A DNA stretch of 64,000 nucleotides from assembly GCA_037190845.1 (NCBI GenBank), contig JBBCJI010000001.1, positions 248,001 through 312,000 of the forward strand, read 5' to 3'. The translations under genes were made by a program, and so were the position numbers. Below are positions 1 to 8,394 of this stretch, piece after piece; within the stretch, counting starts at the first letter, position 1; each line of letters begins with the position of its first letter. Origin of the DNA: JBEBVQ01 sp037190845. GTDB taxonomy: Bacteria; Bacteroidota; Bacteroidia; Chitinophagales; Chitinophagaceae. The notes beneath the pieces were generated by a model that searched no databases, was not told where the DNA came from, and saw only the letters and a list, made by a program, of their open reading frames with translations.

Positions 1-331
1 ATACCGGCCAGATGACGCCATGGGCTGGCGCAACGTCCAACGCATTGATTTCTGTTGCTCCCGAAGTGTGTATCAGTACAGTATCTTTTGAGGCAAGGGC
101 ACCTGCAAGATCTTTGATGGCATTGTCAGAGACAGCAAGTATCACCGCTTCCTGCGACAGTCGTTTTATATCCGACAGATCAGCAACTGCTGTGCTGTTA
201 ACCGATCCGGCAAGCTCCTGTGCTTTTTGATCATCCCGGCCGTAAACAGCCAGGCACTGATGGCCGGACATGGTAAGCCGGTGTGCAAGAAACCAGGCCA
301 TATTACCAGTGCCGATTATGCTGAATTTCAT
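1..331 (-). CDS. Rossmann-like / DUF2520 family protein (C-terminus outside window)
   Basis: The reading frame starts with ATG at 331 and runs off the left edge, so about 110 N-terminal residues are present. It opens with a dinucleotide-binding fold, MKFSIIGTGNMAWFLAHRL, with the GxGxxA/G-type turn right at the N-terminus. The strands LIHTSGA and GVIWPV follow, as in the Rossmann plus DUF2520 proteins related to F420-dependent NADP oxidoreductases and pyrroline-5-carboxylate reductases. The substrate of this family is not established to my knowledge. The stop of the acyltransferase gene lies only 3 bp downstream of this start on the same strand (acyltransferase upstream), so the two are probably co-transcribed. 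Confidence 0.75.
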   Translation of the reverse strand, partial: MKFSIIGTGNMAWFLAHRLTMSGHQCLAVYGRDDQKAQELAGSVNSTAVADLSDIKRLSQEAVILAVSDNAIKDLAGALASKDTVLIHTSGATEINALDVAPAHGVIWPV

Positions 332-333
332 GA

Positions 334-1083
334 TCAGCCTTTTTTGTTGGTCACGTAATAGTTAGTCATCTTATTGAATATCTGCTCTTTCAGACGGGGA
401 ATATCATCTAAAGTTAATCCTTTTGTTTCTACCGGTTCCAGGAAATGAATATGAATAGGCAGCGGCCTTGCCCAGAATTTCATATCATGAGGCAAAATAC
501 GTCCGGTATTAAAGATAAGCGCCGGGATTATAGGTTTTTGTGCCCTGATAGATGTAATAAATGCCCCGTCATAAAAAGCCTGTATGGGTTGCTGCGTTTT
601 ATTGCGGGTCCCTTCGGGATACAGGCAGAGGTGCAGGCCAAGGTCAAGCATCTCCTGCATTTGCGTAAAGCTTTCGCGCCGGCTGTTCGTTTTTTTACGA
701 TCCAGCAATATGGAGCCCGCTTTATAAATGACGCCAAACAAAGGTATCCGTGCCATTTCGATCTTGGCCAGGGTTTTGTTGGGCCCGGGTATCCAGGGGG
801 AAGAAACCGGGATATCGGCAAGTGAATTATGGTTACAAACAACTACATAATTTTCACCTTTCTTAAAATGATGCTTCCCCTTCCGGACGACCGGGCAGCC
901 TACCAGCGGCAGGAATACACTCATCCATACTTTAAAAATGGGGTGTAATAATTTTGACCTTAAGGGCTCCCGGAAGAGCGTGGTGATCCACACCGGTATC
1001 ACCACAACCAGCATGGTAAGAATAAATAAGAATATGCCCAGCACAAAATAAATGTGCCCGCCTGCTCTTCGTATCAATGACAT
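334..1083 (-). CDS. 1-acyl-sn-glycerol-3-phosphate acyltransferase (PlsC-like)
   Basis: 249 aa, the usual size for this family. An N-terminal hydrophobic helix (about residues 10-33) anchors it to the inner membrane. The catalytic NHxxxxD motif is present as NHNSLAD, and the substrate-binding motif as YPEGTRNK. It should transfer an acyl group to lysophosphatidate, or a related lysophospholipid, in phospholipid synthesis. It begins 27 bp after the uracil-DNA glycosylase stop and ends 2 bp before the start of the DUF2520-type gene, all on the minus strand, which suggests one operon. Confidence 0.88.
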   Translation of the reverse strand: MSLIRRAGGHIYFVLGIFLFILTMLVVVIPVWITTLFREPLRSKLLHPIFKVWMSVFLPLVGCPVVRKGKHHFKKGENYVVVCNHNSLADIPVSSPWIPGPNKTLAKIEMARIPLFGVIYKAGSILLDRKKTNSRRESFTQMQEMLDLGLHLCLYPEGTRNKTQQPIQAFYDGAFITSIRAQKPIIPALIFNTGRILPHDMKFWARPLPIHIHFLEPVETKGLTLDDIPRLKEQIFNKMTNYYVTNKKG

Positions 1084-1110
1084 GTTTGTGTAGTTCGTTT
1101 CATATTCAGT

Positions 1111-1782
1111 TTACAACCGCCAGTCTATCGGCGATGCTCCATGCGACTGCAACCATTCATTACAGCGACTGAAATGCCGGCACCCAAAAAAACCACTGTT
1201 GGCGGAAAAGGGAGAAGGGTGGGGAGCTGCAAGCACCAGGTGCTTCCCGGTATCTATAAGTTCTTTTTTCCCCTGGGCAAATCTCCCCCACAGCATAAAT
1301 ACTACATGCTCCTTCTCTGCTGAAATATGACGGATCACACTGTCTGTGAAATGATGCCATCCGATACCACTGTGCGACATCGGCTGATGAGCTGCTACCG
1401 TCAGTGCAGCATTCAGCATCAGTACGCCTTGTCCCGCCCATGCTTCCAGATTACCATGATCCGGTATTGGTAAGCCTAAATCGTTCTGAATCTCTTTAAA
1501 GATATTTACGAGTGAAGGTGGCGGCGCTACACCCCTGGCCACAGAAAAGCTGAGTCCGTGCGCCTGGCCGGGATTGTGATACGGATCCTGTCCGATGATC
1601 ACCACTTTTACACGATCAAAAGGAGTGCTGTTGAATGCATTGAAAATAAGGGAGCCGGGAGGATACATTACCTTTCCTGCCTGCTTTTCTGCTTTCAGGA
1701 AATGGACAATCTCCCTGAAATATGGTTGTTCGAACTCTCCCGCCAGCCTTTCTTTCCAGCTTTCTTCAATCTGTATGCTCAT
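1111..1782 (-). CDS. ung: Uracil-DNA glycosylase, family 1
   Basis: 223 aa, full length for family 1 UDG. The water-activating motif GQDPYHNPGQAHGLSFS (catalytic Asp66) and the C-terminal HPSPFSANSGFFGCRHFS loop (HPSP/L motif) are intact. It excises uracil from DNA in base-excision repair. The ATG at 1782 overlaps the stop of the upstream secreted protein by 4 bp (ATGA), so translation is probably coupled. Confidence 0.96.
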   Translation of the reverse strand: MSIQIEESWKERLAGEFEQPYFREIVHFLKAEKQAGKVMYPPGSLIFNAFNSTPFDRVKVVIIGQDPYHNPGQAHGLSFSVARGVAPPPSLVNIFKEIQNDLGLPIPDHGNLEAWAGQGVLMLNAALTVAAHQPMSHSGIGWHHFTDSVIRHISAEKEHVVFMLWGRFAQGKKELIDTGKHLVLAAPHPSPFSANSGFFGCRHFSRCNEWLQSHGASPIDWRL

Positions 1783-2273
1783 TCCTGTTTTGTATCTTTT
1801 TTTAATTCCATAATGGTAAAGCTGCCACAGAATTTTTTCTGTTTTACTCTTTGTACCAGGGAAAACATGTATCTGCCGGATGTTTCCGGTGTAAATGAAA
1901 ATGATATGTAATTGGGTTCGTACTTTGCTGTATTTGAAACACGTGTATCAATCCGTTCTTCTTTCTGATTATACATTTCCAGTGCCAGTTTTATGGCACG
2001 TGTATTGCCGATAAAGATCAACTGGTAAAACACTCCTTTTTTGAGATCTGCAACCACGGAAAACGGTTCACGATCCGCCATGTGGATCATGGCGTCGCGC
2101 ATGATCTCAAATCCCTGCTCTTTGAACTGGTGTTTCATTTCGTGTGCCTGCAAACGCAGGCCCGGCTCTACACAGCCGATCTGCTGGTTTTGCTGGGCAT
2201 ATGCCGGTAATATAGCCAACAGGCTGAAGAATATCAGGATGAATCGGTTGAAATATTTCATGGTTTCAGGCAT
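1779..2273 (-). CDS. Secreted hypothetical protein
   Basis: 164 aa with a clear signal peptide (hydrophobic FILIFFSLLAILPAYAQ, cut after AYA). A second in-frame ATG five codons in (2261) could be the true start, because the signal peptide would then begin directly with MKYF. The mature part contains alternating polar and hydrophobic segments suggesting a beta-rich periplasmic fold. I recognise no domain. The stop overlaps the ung start by 4 bp, so it is the upstream partner of that gene. Confidence 0.7.
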   Translation of the reverse strand: MPETMKYFNRFILIFFSLLAILPAYAQQNQQIGCVEPGLRLQAHEMKHQFKEQGFEIMRDAMIHMADREPFSVVADLKKGVFYQLIFIGNTRAIKLALEMYNQKEERIDTRVSNTAKYEPNYISFSFTPETSGRYMFSLVQRVKQKKFCGSFTIMELKKDTKQE

Positions 2274-2280
2274 GGTAAAA

Positions 2281-3165
2281 TTACAGGATCTCGTCTATAT
2301 GCTTTTTGATATTGTCTGCCATCTTTTCCATTGGGAGATCATTGTCATCTCTTCCAAAAGGGTCTTCTATCTCCTCTGCGATGAGCTCAAGGCTTGCCAG
2401 TACATAGAAGACAATAGCCACGACCGGTATGACCAGAAATTCAAGAGAAAAAACATATCCGATAGGAAGTGTCATGACATATACCAAAATGAACTTTTTA
2501 ATAAAGGCACTGTAGGAGTGGGGTATGGGCGTATTTTTGATACGCTCACAGGCGCCGCAAATATTGGTAAAGCTCATCAGCTCCGGATTCAGGAACAGTA
2601 CCTGCTCATCAGTCAACTGACCTTTGTTGCGTAATTGGATGATGCGATCATATAGCAGCCGGGCAACCTGGTTAGGCACATGCCGGTTCTTATCCTTAAA
2701 GATGGCTTTGATCTCCGGATCGTCCGACTGGTCGAGTGCAAAACGGGTAGCTTCTGAACGGAGGTGATCCTTTAATACGGAAGCATACATCGGGATCATG
2801 CGTTTAAAGAAATTCCGGTTATGCGTATCCGTTGGCTGCAGAATTGCCTGAAGTTTACTGGCCAGATTCCTGCTGTTGTTTACCAGCTCTCCCCATTGTT
2901 TGCGTCCTTCCCACCAGCGGTCATAGGCTGTATTGGTACGGAATACGAGGATCAGCGACAGGGCAAACCCAAGTAGATTGTGCATCTGGGGAATATTTTT
3001 CAGGAACGGATGTCCCCGGAAATTCAAATAATACAGTTCCAGGTATGCTACCAGCCATGAATAAGCAGCAATGATCAGGATCAGTGGCAACAATTTGCGC
3101 AACGTATCCGATTTCCTGAATTGAAAAAGGATCTCAAACCACTGTTTAGGATTGTATACCTGCAC
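2281..3165 (-). CDS. Bestrophin-family (UPF0187) chloride-channel-like membrane protein
   Basis: 294 aa matching bacterial bestrophins: hydrophobic helices near residues 25-45 and 58-75, the motif FRTNTAYDRWWEGRK typical of the family, and a second membrane pair near residues 225-262. Family members form pentameric anion channels. The only in-frame start is GTG at 3165, because a TGA lies two codons upstream and the nearby ATGs are in other frames. The stop lies 7 bp from the start of the next minus-strand gene. Confidence 0.88.
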   Translation of the reverse strand: MQVYNPKQWFEILFQFRKSDTLRKLLPLILIIAAYSWLVAYLELYYLNFRGHPFLKNIPQMHNLLGFALSLILVFRTNTAYDRWWEGRKQWGELVNNSRNLASKLQAILQPTDTHNRNFFKRMIPMYASVLKDHLRSEATRFALDQSDDPEIKAIFKDKNRHVPNQVARLLYDRIIQLRNKGQLTDEQVLFLNPELMSFTNICGACERIKNTPIPHSYSAFIKKFILVYVMTLPIGYVFSLEFLVIPVVAIVFYVLASLELIAEEIEDPFGRDDNDLPMEKMADNIKKHIDEIL

Positions 3166-3198
3166 ACATCATGTATTAATGCCGCTAAAGTAGTGCAT

Positions 3199-3657
3199 TT
3201 ATCCGTTTTCCGTTCTCTCTTTTTCTTTTCTTTCAGGATACATCCGAACTGTCTTGAATTCAATAAAAACCAGCGTGCTGATCACAAGGATCTCAAGCAA
3301 AAAATAGCTCACCCCTAATATGGTGATTCCCGGATAAAAATAAATAACCAGACCTGCTGAAAGGCAAACATATATCAGATTGGCAATAGCAATTGTCTTA
3401 AGATAATGCCTCCAGTCATTTTTCAGATATAAAAAGCAGCACAACGAATAAACGGCATAAACACAGGCTATCAGAGACAACGGATACAACACTTTGCGTG
3501 GCATGCCAAAAACATTTTCATATCTGGCGAGGATAATACCTAAAAAGAAGGCAGTCACTAATCCGCCTATACCATCTGCCAGGAAGAGTACTTTAGGTTT
3601 TATGATCATTGATAATAAAAACGTCGCGATGCTAAAATATGAAAGTTTCCATCCCAT
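3199..3657 (-). CDS. Hypothetical four-helix membrane protein
   Basis: 152 aa from the ATG at 3657; the frame opens nine codons earlier but only with a TTG. There are four hydrophobic segments (about residues 5-20, 25-38, 52-74, 88-135) and a charged C-terminal tail rich in Arg, Lys and Glu. I recognise no family. It is divergent from the ABC-F gene and probably shares the spacer holding that gene's promoter. Confidence 0.65.
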   Translation of the reverse strand: MGWKLSYFSIATFLLSMIIKPKVLFLADGIGGLVTAFFLGIILARYENVFGMPRKVLYPLSLIACVYAVYSLCCFLYLKNDWRHYLKTIAIANLIYVCLSAGLVIYFYPGITILGVSYFLLEILVISTLVFIEFKTVRMYPERKEKERTENG

Positions 3658-3701
3658 TGCATCCGATACTACAAATCCCGGCAAATCTCATCACGAATAC
3701 C

Positions 3702-3709
3702 TAACTTTG
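3702..3709 (+). promoter_or_regulatory. Bacteroidota -7 promoter box for the ABC-F gene
   Basis: TAACTTTG fits the Bacteroidota -7 consensus TAnnTTTG and lies 66 bp before the ATG at 3776. No clear -33 TTTG is visible. Confidence 0.5.
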
Positions 3710-3775
3710 CCGTTCTTTTTAATTTAATTTTAATTGTTTATCTCAGGCGTTTATCAAAACGCAAGATTTTTTATC

Positions 3776-5407
3776 ATGATATCAGTATCTAATTTATCGC
3801 TTCGCTATGGCAAGCGCGTGTTGTTTGAAGATGTGAACCTTCGTTTTTCGGAAGGCAATTGTTATGGTGTGATCGGCGCTAACGGCGCGGGGAAATCCAC
3901 CTTCATGAAAATATTATCAGGTGAGATCGAGCCGACAACCGGCAGGGTAGAGATATCCAAAGATCAGCGGATGAGTGTGTTGAAGCAAAACCACCACGAA
4001 TTCGACGAAATATCAGTGTTGGATACCGTGATCCGCGGTAACAGCAAATTATTTGAAGTCATGCAGGCTAAAGATGCGATCTATGCCAAAGAAGACTTTA
4101 CGGAAGAAGATGGCATCCGCGCCGGTGATCTGGAAGCGGTGTTTGGTGAAATGGGAGGGTGGACTGCTGAAAGTGATGCGGCGACAATGCTTAGCGACCT
4201 CGGCATTAAAGAAGTGCTGCATACGCGGTTGCTGAAAGAACTCGACGGTAATCAGAAGGTAAGAGTGCTGCTGGCACAGGCTTTGTTTGGTAATCCCGAC
4301 ATTCTGCTGCTCGACGAACCAACCAACGATCTGGATCTCCATACCATCGCCTGGCTGGAGAACTTCCTGGCAGAATATGACAAGATTGTATTAGTAGTAT
4401 CGCATGATCGTCACTTCCTGGATGCCGTGTGTACCCATGTTGCCGATATTGATTTCGGAAAGATCAGCATCTTCACCGGTAACTATACATTCTGGTACGA
4501 ATCCAGCCAGTTGCTGCTGAAACAGCGTTCAGAACAAAACCGGAAAGCGGAAGATAAGATCGCAGAATTGAAAGAATTCATTGCCCGCTTCTCGGCCAAC
4601 GCATCCAAAAGTAAGCAGGCTACCAGCCGGAAAAAAGCGCTCGACAAGATCAAGCTCGACGAAATGCGGCCTTCCAACCGGAAATACCCGGCCATATTGT
4701 TTAACAATCAGGTGAGGGAAGCCGGCGATCAAATAATTGAAGTAAAAAAGCTCTCCAAAACACTGAATGGAGAACTGTTATTTAAAGACATCAGCTTTGA
4801 TGTGAAGCGGGGTCAGAAGATCGCGATCATTTCCGAGAATAGCCTGGCAACCAGCGCTTTTTATCAGATTCTGATGGGAGAAGACACGGATTATGAAGGC
4901 ACTTTCAAATGGGGCGTAACGATTACCCCGGCTTATCTGCCGAATGACAATGCCTCTTATTTTGTCGGCAAAGACCTCAATCTGGTAGACTGGCTCCGTC
5001 AGTATTCGGAAGAAAAAGATGAAACATTTATCCGGGGCTTCCTGGGACGGATGCTTTTTAGCGGGGAGGAAACACTGAAACAATGTACGGTGCTGAGCGG
5101 AGGCGAAAAAGTGCGTTGTATGCTGAGCCGTATGATGATGCAAAAGGGGAATGTACTCCTGTTCGACGAACCGACGAACCACCTTGATCTGGAATCCATT
5201 ACGGCATTGAATAATGGCATGAAAGATTTCAAAGGTACGATCCTGTTCACCACACGTGACCATGAGCTGGCACAAACCGTTGCCGACCGGGTACTTGAAC
5301 TGACGCCTTCGGGATTAATCGACCGCGAAAGCAGCTTTGATGATTACCTGAACGATGAACGTGTGAAAAACCTTCAGGCTGAAATGTATAGCGGCACACC
5401 TGCATAG
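3776..5407 (+). CDS. ABC-F family ATPase, YbiT-like, with one degenerate ATP site
   Basis: 543 aa from ATG 3776; a longer frame from 3734 exists but the ABC domain begins right after this Met. It has two ABC domains joined by a charged ABC-F linker (RFSANASKSKQATSRKKALD), as in YbiT-type translation factors that act on the ribosome rather than in transport. Domain 1 has an intact Walker A (GANGAGKST) and H-loop (VSHDRHF), but its signature reads LDGNQKV. Domain 2 has an intact signature LSGGEKV and Walker B, but its Walker A reads SENSLATSA and its H-loop TTRDHE. Only the composite site formed by Walker A of domain 1 and the signature of domain 2 looks competent. I recall similar sequences in other Bacteroidota, so this may be a lineage trait. 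Confidence 0.92.
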   Translation: MISVSNLSLRYGKRVLFEDVNLRFSEGNCYGVIGANGAGKSTFMKILSGEIEPTTGRVEISKDQRMSVLKQNHHEFDEISVLDTVIRGNSKLFEVMQAKDAIYAKEDFTEEDGIRAGDLEAVFGEMGGWTAESDAATMLSDLGIKEVLHTRLLKELDGNQKVRVLLAQALFGNPDILLLDEPTNDLDLHTIAWLENFLAEYDKIVLVVSHDRHFLDAVCTHVADIDFGKISIFTGNYTFWYESSQLLLKQRSEQNRKAEDKIAELKEFIARFSANASKSKQATSRKKALDKIKLDEMRPSNRKYPAILFNNQVREAGDQIIEVKKLSKTLNGELLFKDISFDVKRGQKIAIISENSLATSAFYQILMGEDTDYEGTFKWGVTITPAYLPNDNASYFVGKDLNLVDWLRQYSEEKDETFIRGFLGRMLFSGEETLKQCTVLSGGEKVRCMLSRMMMQKGNVLLFDEPTNHLDLESITALNNGMKDFKGTILFTTRDHELAQTVADRVLELTPSGLIDRESSFDDYLNDERVKNLQAEMYSGTPA

Positions 5408-5538
5408 GGGTAACATACTTCGATTACGTTTTATGGCAGGAGAGTAAGGACGTTTGTCCAATGCCGTCGGCTATGCTCAGGGTGGCAATTATGACTGCTT
5501 GGATATCTTCTTTCCGGATAATAATGTAATTTCAGGTA

Positions 5539-6285
5539 ATGAAACGATACTACTCGTTGATGCATATGTTGTTGATGGCTGCTGTGGCAGGGGGAATATC
5601 AACCGGAATATCGGGCTGCGCTAAAAAAGAAGAGCCGGAAGTAAGCACTCATAAAATATCAGGGACTGTTTATTACGACTGTGCCAAAAAGCCATACGCT
5701 GGTCAGTTGCTGGAATTAGTTCATTATACCAGCGCCACATCCGACGCTTTTTCCGGTGTAGTAAAAACGATTACAGACGATTTCGGCCGGTTTACATTCA
5801 ATTACAGCAAGAGTGGAGGTGACAACTCCTTCACTGATGAATATCAGATTTTTACGAACGATAGTAGTGGGGGCAAAAAATTGCTGATTTCCCGTATCCC
5901 GGGTACAAACAGCTTAGATATAGGCAATCTGTACACCTACAATAAAATCAAGTTATTTGTTGACATTAAGGCAGATTCTGTATCTACCATGACCGATACG
6001 TTGTTCTTTGGCATCAGCGAATCAAGTTATTATTATATGAGTCCGATTGTTAGTTCCAGGGAGATTTACACATTTGATGCTCCGGCACGCTTGTATAGTG
6101 ACAAGCAACCTTTCTCGACCGCAAGTTTCTTTTTTGCAATAGGACGGAAATCTTACCTGAATAATTTCACCGCTTCGTCTGACCAGATATCGCAGACATC
6201 CAATGTTGTTTACGAGTCTGAATATTTGTCCATGGCTGACTGTATATCACAGCAGCATCTGGATACGGTACGGGTTGCATTGTAA
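5539..6285 (+). CDS. Hypothetical lipoprotein with a carboxypeptidase-regulatory-like beta domain
   Basis: 248 aa with a signal peptide and lipobox (GISGC) placing the lipidated Cys near residue 27. After it comes ISGTVYYDCAKKPYAGQLLELV...DDFGRFTF, the pattern of a transthyretin-like / carboxypeptidase-regulatory beta-sandwich (gain of function motif xxGxF), common in Bacteroidota surface lipoproteins. The rest is Ser/Thr- and Tyr-rich with no recognised domain. It is probably a stand-alone gene, and the gap behind it marks the left edge of the AT-rich accessory region. Confidence 0.75.
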   Translation: MKRYYSLMHMLLMAAVAGGISTGISGCAKKEEPEVSTHKISGTVYYDCAKKPYAGQLLELVHYTSATSDAFSGVVKTITDDFGRFTFNYSKSGGDNSFTDEYQIFTNDSSGGKKLLISRIPGTNSLDIGNLYTYNKIKLFVDIKADSVSTMTDTLFFGISESSYYYMSPIVSSREIYTFDAPARLYSDKQPFSTASFFFAIGRKSYLNNFTASSDQISQTSNVVYESEYLSMADCISQQHLDTVRVAL

Positions 6286-6639
6286 GACGGTAGTAGAGCC
6301 GAGGGTAGCACGCCGGGCTTAATGCTCATTCATTCCTTTTCATTTATCAAGATCCTACAATTGACAACCTTGGCAGGTTCTTATATGAGAATTGTGCAGT
6401 ATTGCTTCTGATTTTCTACTTAACATAATATAAATTATAGAACAAATTAGTAGGCTTGTACACTAAAAGCTTGAAAACAAGAAGCTCCGCATTCCACTGT
6501 TTGACAGTTGAGCTCAAACAGTGGTTATTTGCTGATTCCAGTTTTACGGGAAACGTCTGAACGGTTTACTGATTTTCGGGAAAGAAATAATTTTCAAAGA
6601 ACGCCAAATGAAATATCCTACGGGAAGAAAAAGAACCGC
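6286..6639. other. Intergenic spacer with one strong hairpin
   Basis: No gene is seen in these 354 bp. The sequence turns AT-rich here. At 6494-6524 there is a perfect 11-bp inverted repeat (CCACTGTTTGA, 9-nt loop, TCAAACAGTGG). It lacks a long T-run, so it may be a weak terminator or a protein-binding site marking the island boundary. Confidence 0.5.
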
Positions 6640-6987
6640 TTAAATCGCTAATTCAGCCATTTTTGGTATTATACCTTTAATTGAACCATGTCCTATATGA
6701 ATATCAAAACTTCTTGCGACACATTCAAAAATGGAATCGTGAAAAGTCAGTATAAAATAATGAGAAGTACAACGATCAAAAACTATAATAGCAATTGGTT
6801 CATCCGAAGAAGTTGAATCAACTATTTTAATGGATGAGCCATCCCAATCGTCCTCTCTATTCTCACAATAATAAGCAACTGCCACTTTGCATTCTGATGC
6901 CAAAACTACTGGCATAGGTGCTCCGATCGAGGATTGAGGAATTTCAGTTAGTTCTTCTACTCTGTCTTTTTGATCTATTTCGTACAT
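6640..6987 (-). CDS. Hypothetical small cytosolic protein
   Basis: 115 aa, acidic, no signal peptide and no membrane segment. The pattern of alternating strands (APMPVVLASECKVAVAYYC, EPIAIIVFDRC, YFILTFHD) suggests a small alpha/beta or all-beta fold. Similar proteins occur as immunity-like or orphan genes in accessory regions, but I cannot assign a family. It sits in the AT-rich island on the strand opposite to the STAND gene. Confidence 0.55.
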   Translation of the reverse strand: MYEIDQKDRVEELTEIPQSSIGAPMPVVLASECKVAVAYYCENREDDWDGSSIKIVDSTSSDEPIAIIVFDRCTSHYFILTFHDSIFECVARSFDIHIGHGSIKGIIPKMAELAI

Positions 6988-7033
6988 GATTTAAAGTTAG
7001 AATAAAAGTTGGAGCCTTTTGGTCATTGGGATA

Positions 7034-7264
7034 TCAAATGTTCTCAAATCGTTGCTCTTTGGCGATGGTTATAACCAATTTAGCATCTTCACAGACAATG
7101 TCTACCACATGCCCGGCTCTAAATCCCATTTCTTTTAGCCACTTGCCCCGGAGGATCAGTTCCGGGAAACAGACGTACTTACTTTTTACCCGTGCGAAAT
7201 ACTTATTGCATATGGTCATCTGTCTTATTCTGGCTGTGATAGCCGCTTCTTCTTGCGTTGACAT
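7034..7264 (-). CDS. SymE-like type I toxin family protein
   Basis: 76 aa from the ATG at 7264; an upstream ATG at 7303 adds 13 residues and is also possible. The core VPE-like segment FPELILRGKWLKEMGFRAG followed by HVVDIVCEDAKLVI is the SymE fold (AbrB/MazE-like swapped-hairpin family: L.L.G.WL...GF..G..V.I). SymE of E. coli is an SOS-induced toxin controlled by an antisense RNA; whether an antisense RNA exists here cannot be seen. Its place beside an XRE regulator and a STAND NTPase fits a defence island. Confidence 0.7.
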   Translation of the reverse strand: MSTQEEAAITARIRQMTICNKYFARVKSKYVCFPELILRGKWLKEMGFRAGHVVDIVCEDAKLVITIAKEQRFENI

Positions 7265-7400
7265 AGGTTCGATTTTGAAACAAAACACGGCTATGTAACA
7301 CATGTATCCAACATGGTAAGTCTGTATTTTACAAAGAAATATGATTAAGTTATTTGTGCCTTATCGGTGAAATTGGTAATTTACATGGGTGAAAAAAAGC

Positions 7401-7408
7401 TAAATTTG
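7401..7408 (+). promoter_or_regulatory. -7 promoter box of the XRE gene, implying a leaderless mRNA
   Basis: TAAATTTG fits TAnnTTTG and ends 4 bp before the ATG at 7413. With the usual distance from -7 box to start site, transcription would begin at or very near the start codon. Confidence 0.55.
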
Positions 7409-7412
7409 CCTT

Positions 7413-7832
7413 ATGACACATACTACAACATCAAATCATAAAATACACGAAGGACGCAACGTAAAACGCTTCCGTGAAATGCTGGGCATCAAACAAGATG
7501 CGCTGGCTGCCGACCTGGGCGACGACTGGAACCAGCAGAAAGTTTCGCTGCTGGAGCAGAAAGAAACCATCGACGCTCCCCTATTGGCAAAGATCTCCGC
7601 CGCACTTGAAATTCCCGTGGAAGCTATTCGGAATTTTGATGAGGAACAAGCAATAAACGTTATTTCCAATACAATCAATAACAACGATAATGCTACAATG
7701 ACCAATCCTGCAGTATTCAATTATCAACCCAGCTTCAATCCTATAGACAAAATGGTGGAGCTGTACGAGCGTATGCTTCAACAGCAAAAAGAAATGATTG
7801 AAAAGTTGGAAAGGTTAATAGAAAAGAAATAA
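7413..7832 (+). CDS. XRE-family helix-turn-helix regulator
   Basis: 139 aa. The N-terminal half is a Cro/C1-type HTH (residues about 12-70: GRNVKRFREMLGIKQDALAADL ... QQKVSLLEQK) without a signal peptide. It is followed by an Asn-rich linker and a C-terminal amphipathic helix (DKMVELYERMLQQQKEMIEK) likely used for dimerisation. It lies 10 bp before the STAND gene and is co-oriented, so it probably autoregulates the pair. The start is supported by the -7 box immediately upstream; no other ATG precedes the HTH. Confidence 0.85.
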   Translation: MTHTTTSNHKIHEGRNVKRFREMLGIKQDALAADLGDDWNQQKVSLLEQKETIDAPLLAKISAALEIPVEAIRNFDEEQAINVISNTINNNDNATMTNPAVFNYQPSFNPIDKMVELYERMLQQQKEMIEKLERLIEKK

Positions 7833-7842
7833 CAAACTTTCA

Positions 7843-8394
7843 ATGGACCCTTTATTAAGTACCGTTATCGGCTATGTGTCCCTAAAATTTGTTGATCAAT
7901 TTATTAAGGATGAAGGCTATGGAAGAGTAAGGAAATTTTTCTTCCCCAAATTAAAGTATAAGAATAGGCTAATTCAAATTATCTATCAAACGGTGGAGGA
8001 ATTTGAAAAATCGCATTCATATGACAGATCAAACCAGAAGATTCCATTCTATCACTCTCAAATACTTTTCGAAAAATTAAACAAGTATATACTCTCTAAA
8101 GAGTCAACTACGGATTACAGCTTTATAATTTATATTCTTAAAAGTAACCCCAACATAATAATTCCAACCACTGAAGAATTAAGCAGCTTTTACAAATTAT
8201 TCACGACTAAGGTAAAGGCAGATAAAAAGCTGAAATCACTTTTTATTGAAGAAAACTACCAATCAAAGATTTTTGACTTAGCTAGTGACCTAGAGAGGAT
8301 TGAAACAAAAATTGACAGCATTAGTACAATGGTAAACGATGTACATACTGCATTAATTTTTAATCCTGATAACCATTGGTTCTTGAATCTATAG
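7843..8394 (+). CDS. N-terminal part of an Avs-like STAND NTPase (frame-broken)
   Basis: 183 codons from ATG 7843 to TAG 8392. The product is helical, AT-rich in codon use, and ends with NPDNHWFLNL. It contains no catalytic motif I recognise; a short hydrophobic N-terminus and a C-terminal helix pair (SDLERIETKIDSISTMV) suggest an adaptor or oligomerisation domain. If one G is restored near 8385 the frame continues as NHWFLESIDLGKRYTPELN into the next ORF, which reads naturally as one protein of 1407 aa. I therefore treat this as the N-terminal part of a single gene broken by a one-base deletion, either real or a sequencing error. Confidence 0.65.
   Translation: MDPLLSTVIGYVSLKFVDQFIKDEGYGRVRKFFFPKLKYKNRLIQIIYQTVEEFEKSHSYDRSNQKIPFYHSQILFEKLNKYILSKESTTDYSFIIYILKSNPNIIIPTTEELSSFYKLFTTKVKADKKLKSLFIEENYQSKIFDLASDLERIETKIDSISTMVNDVHTALIFNPDNHWFLNL

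Noticed and set aside
8341..8394. Programmed -1 frameshift in the STAND gene.
   Set aside because: No X-XXY-YYZ slippery heptamer lies in the allowed interval 8373-8394, because the -1 frame has a stop at 8370; a simple lost G explains the joint better.
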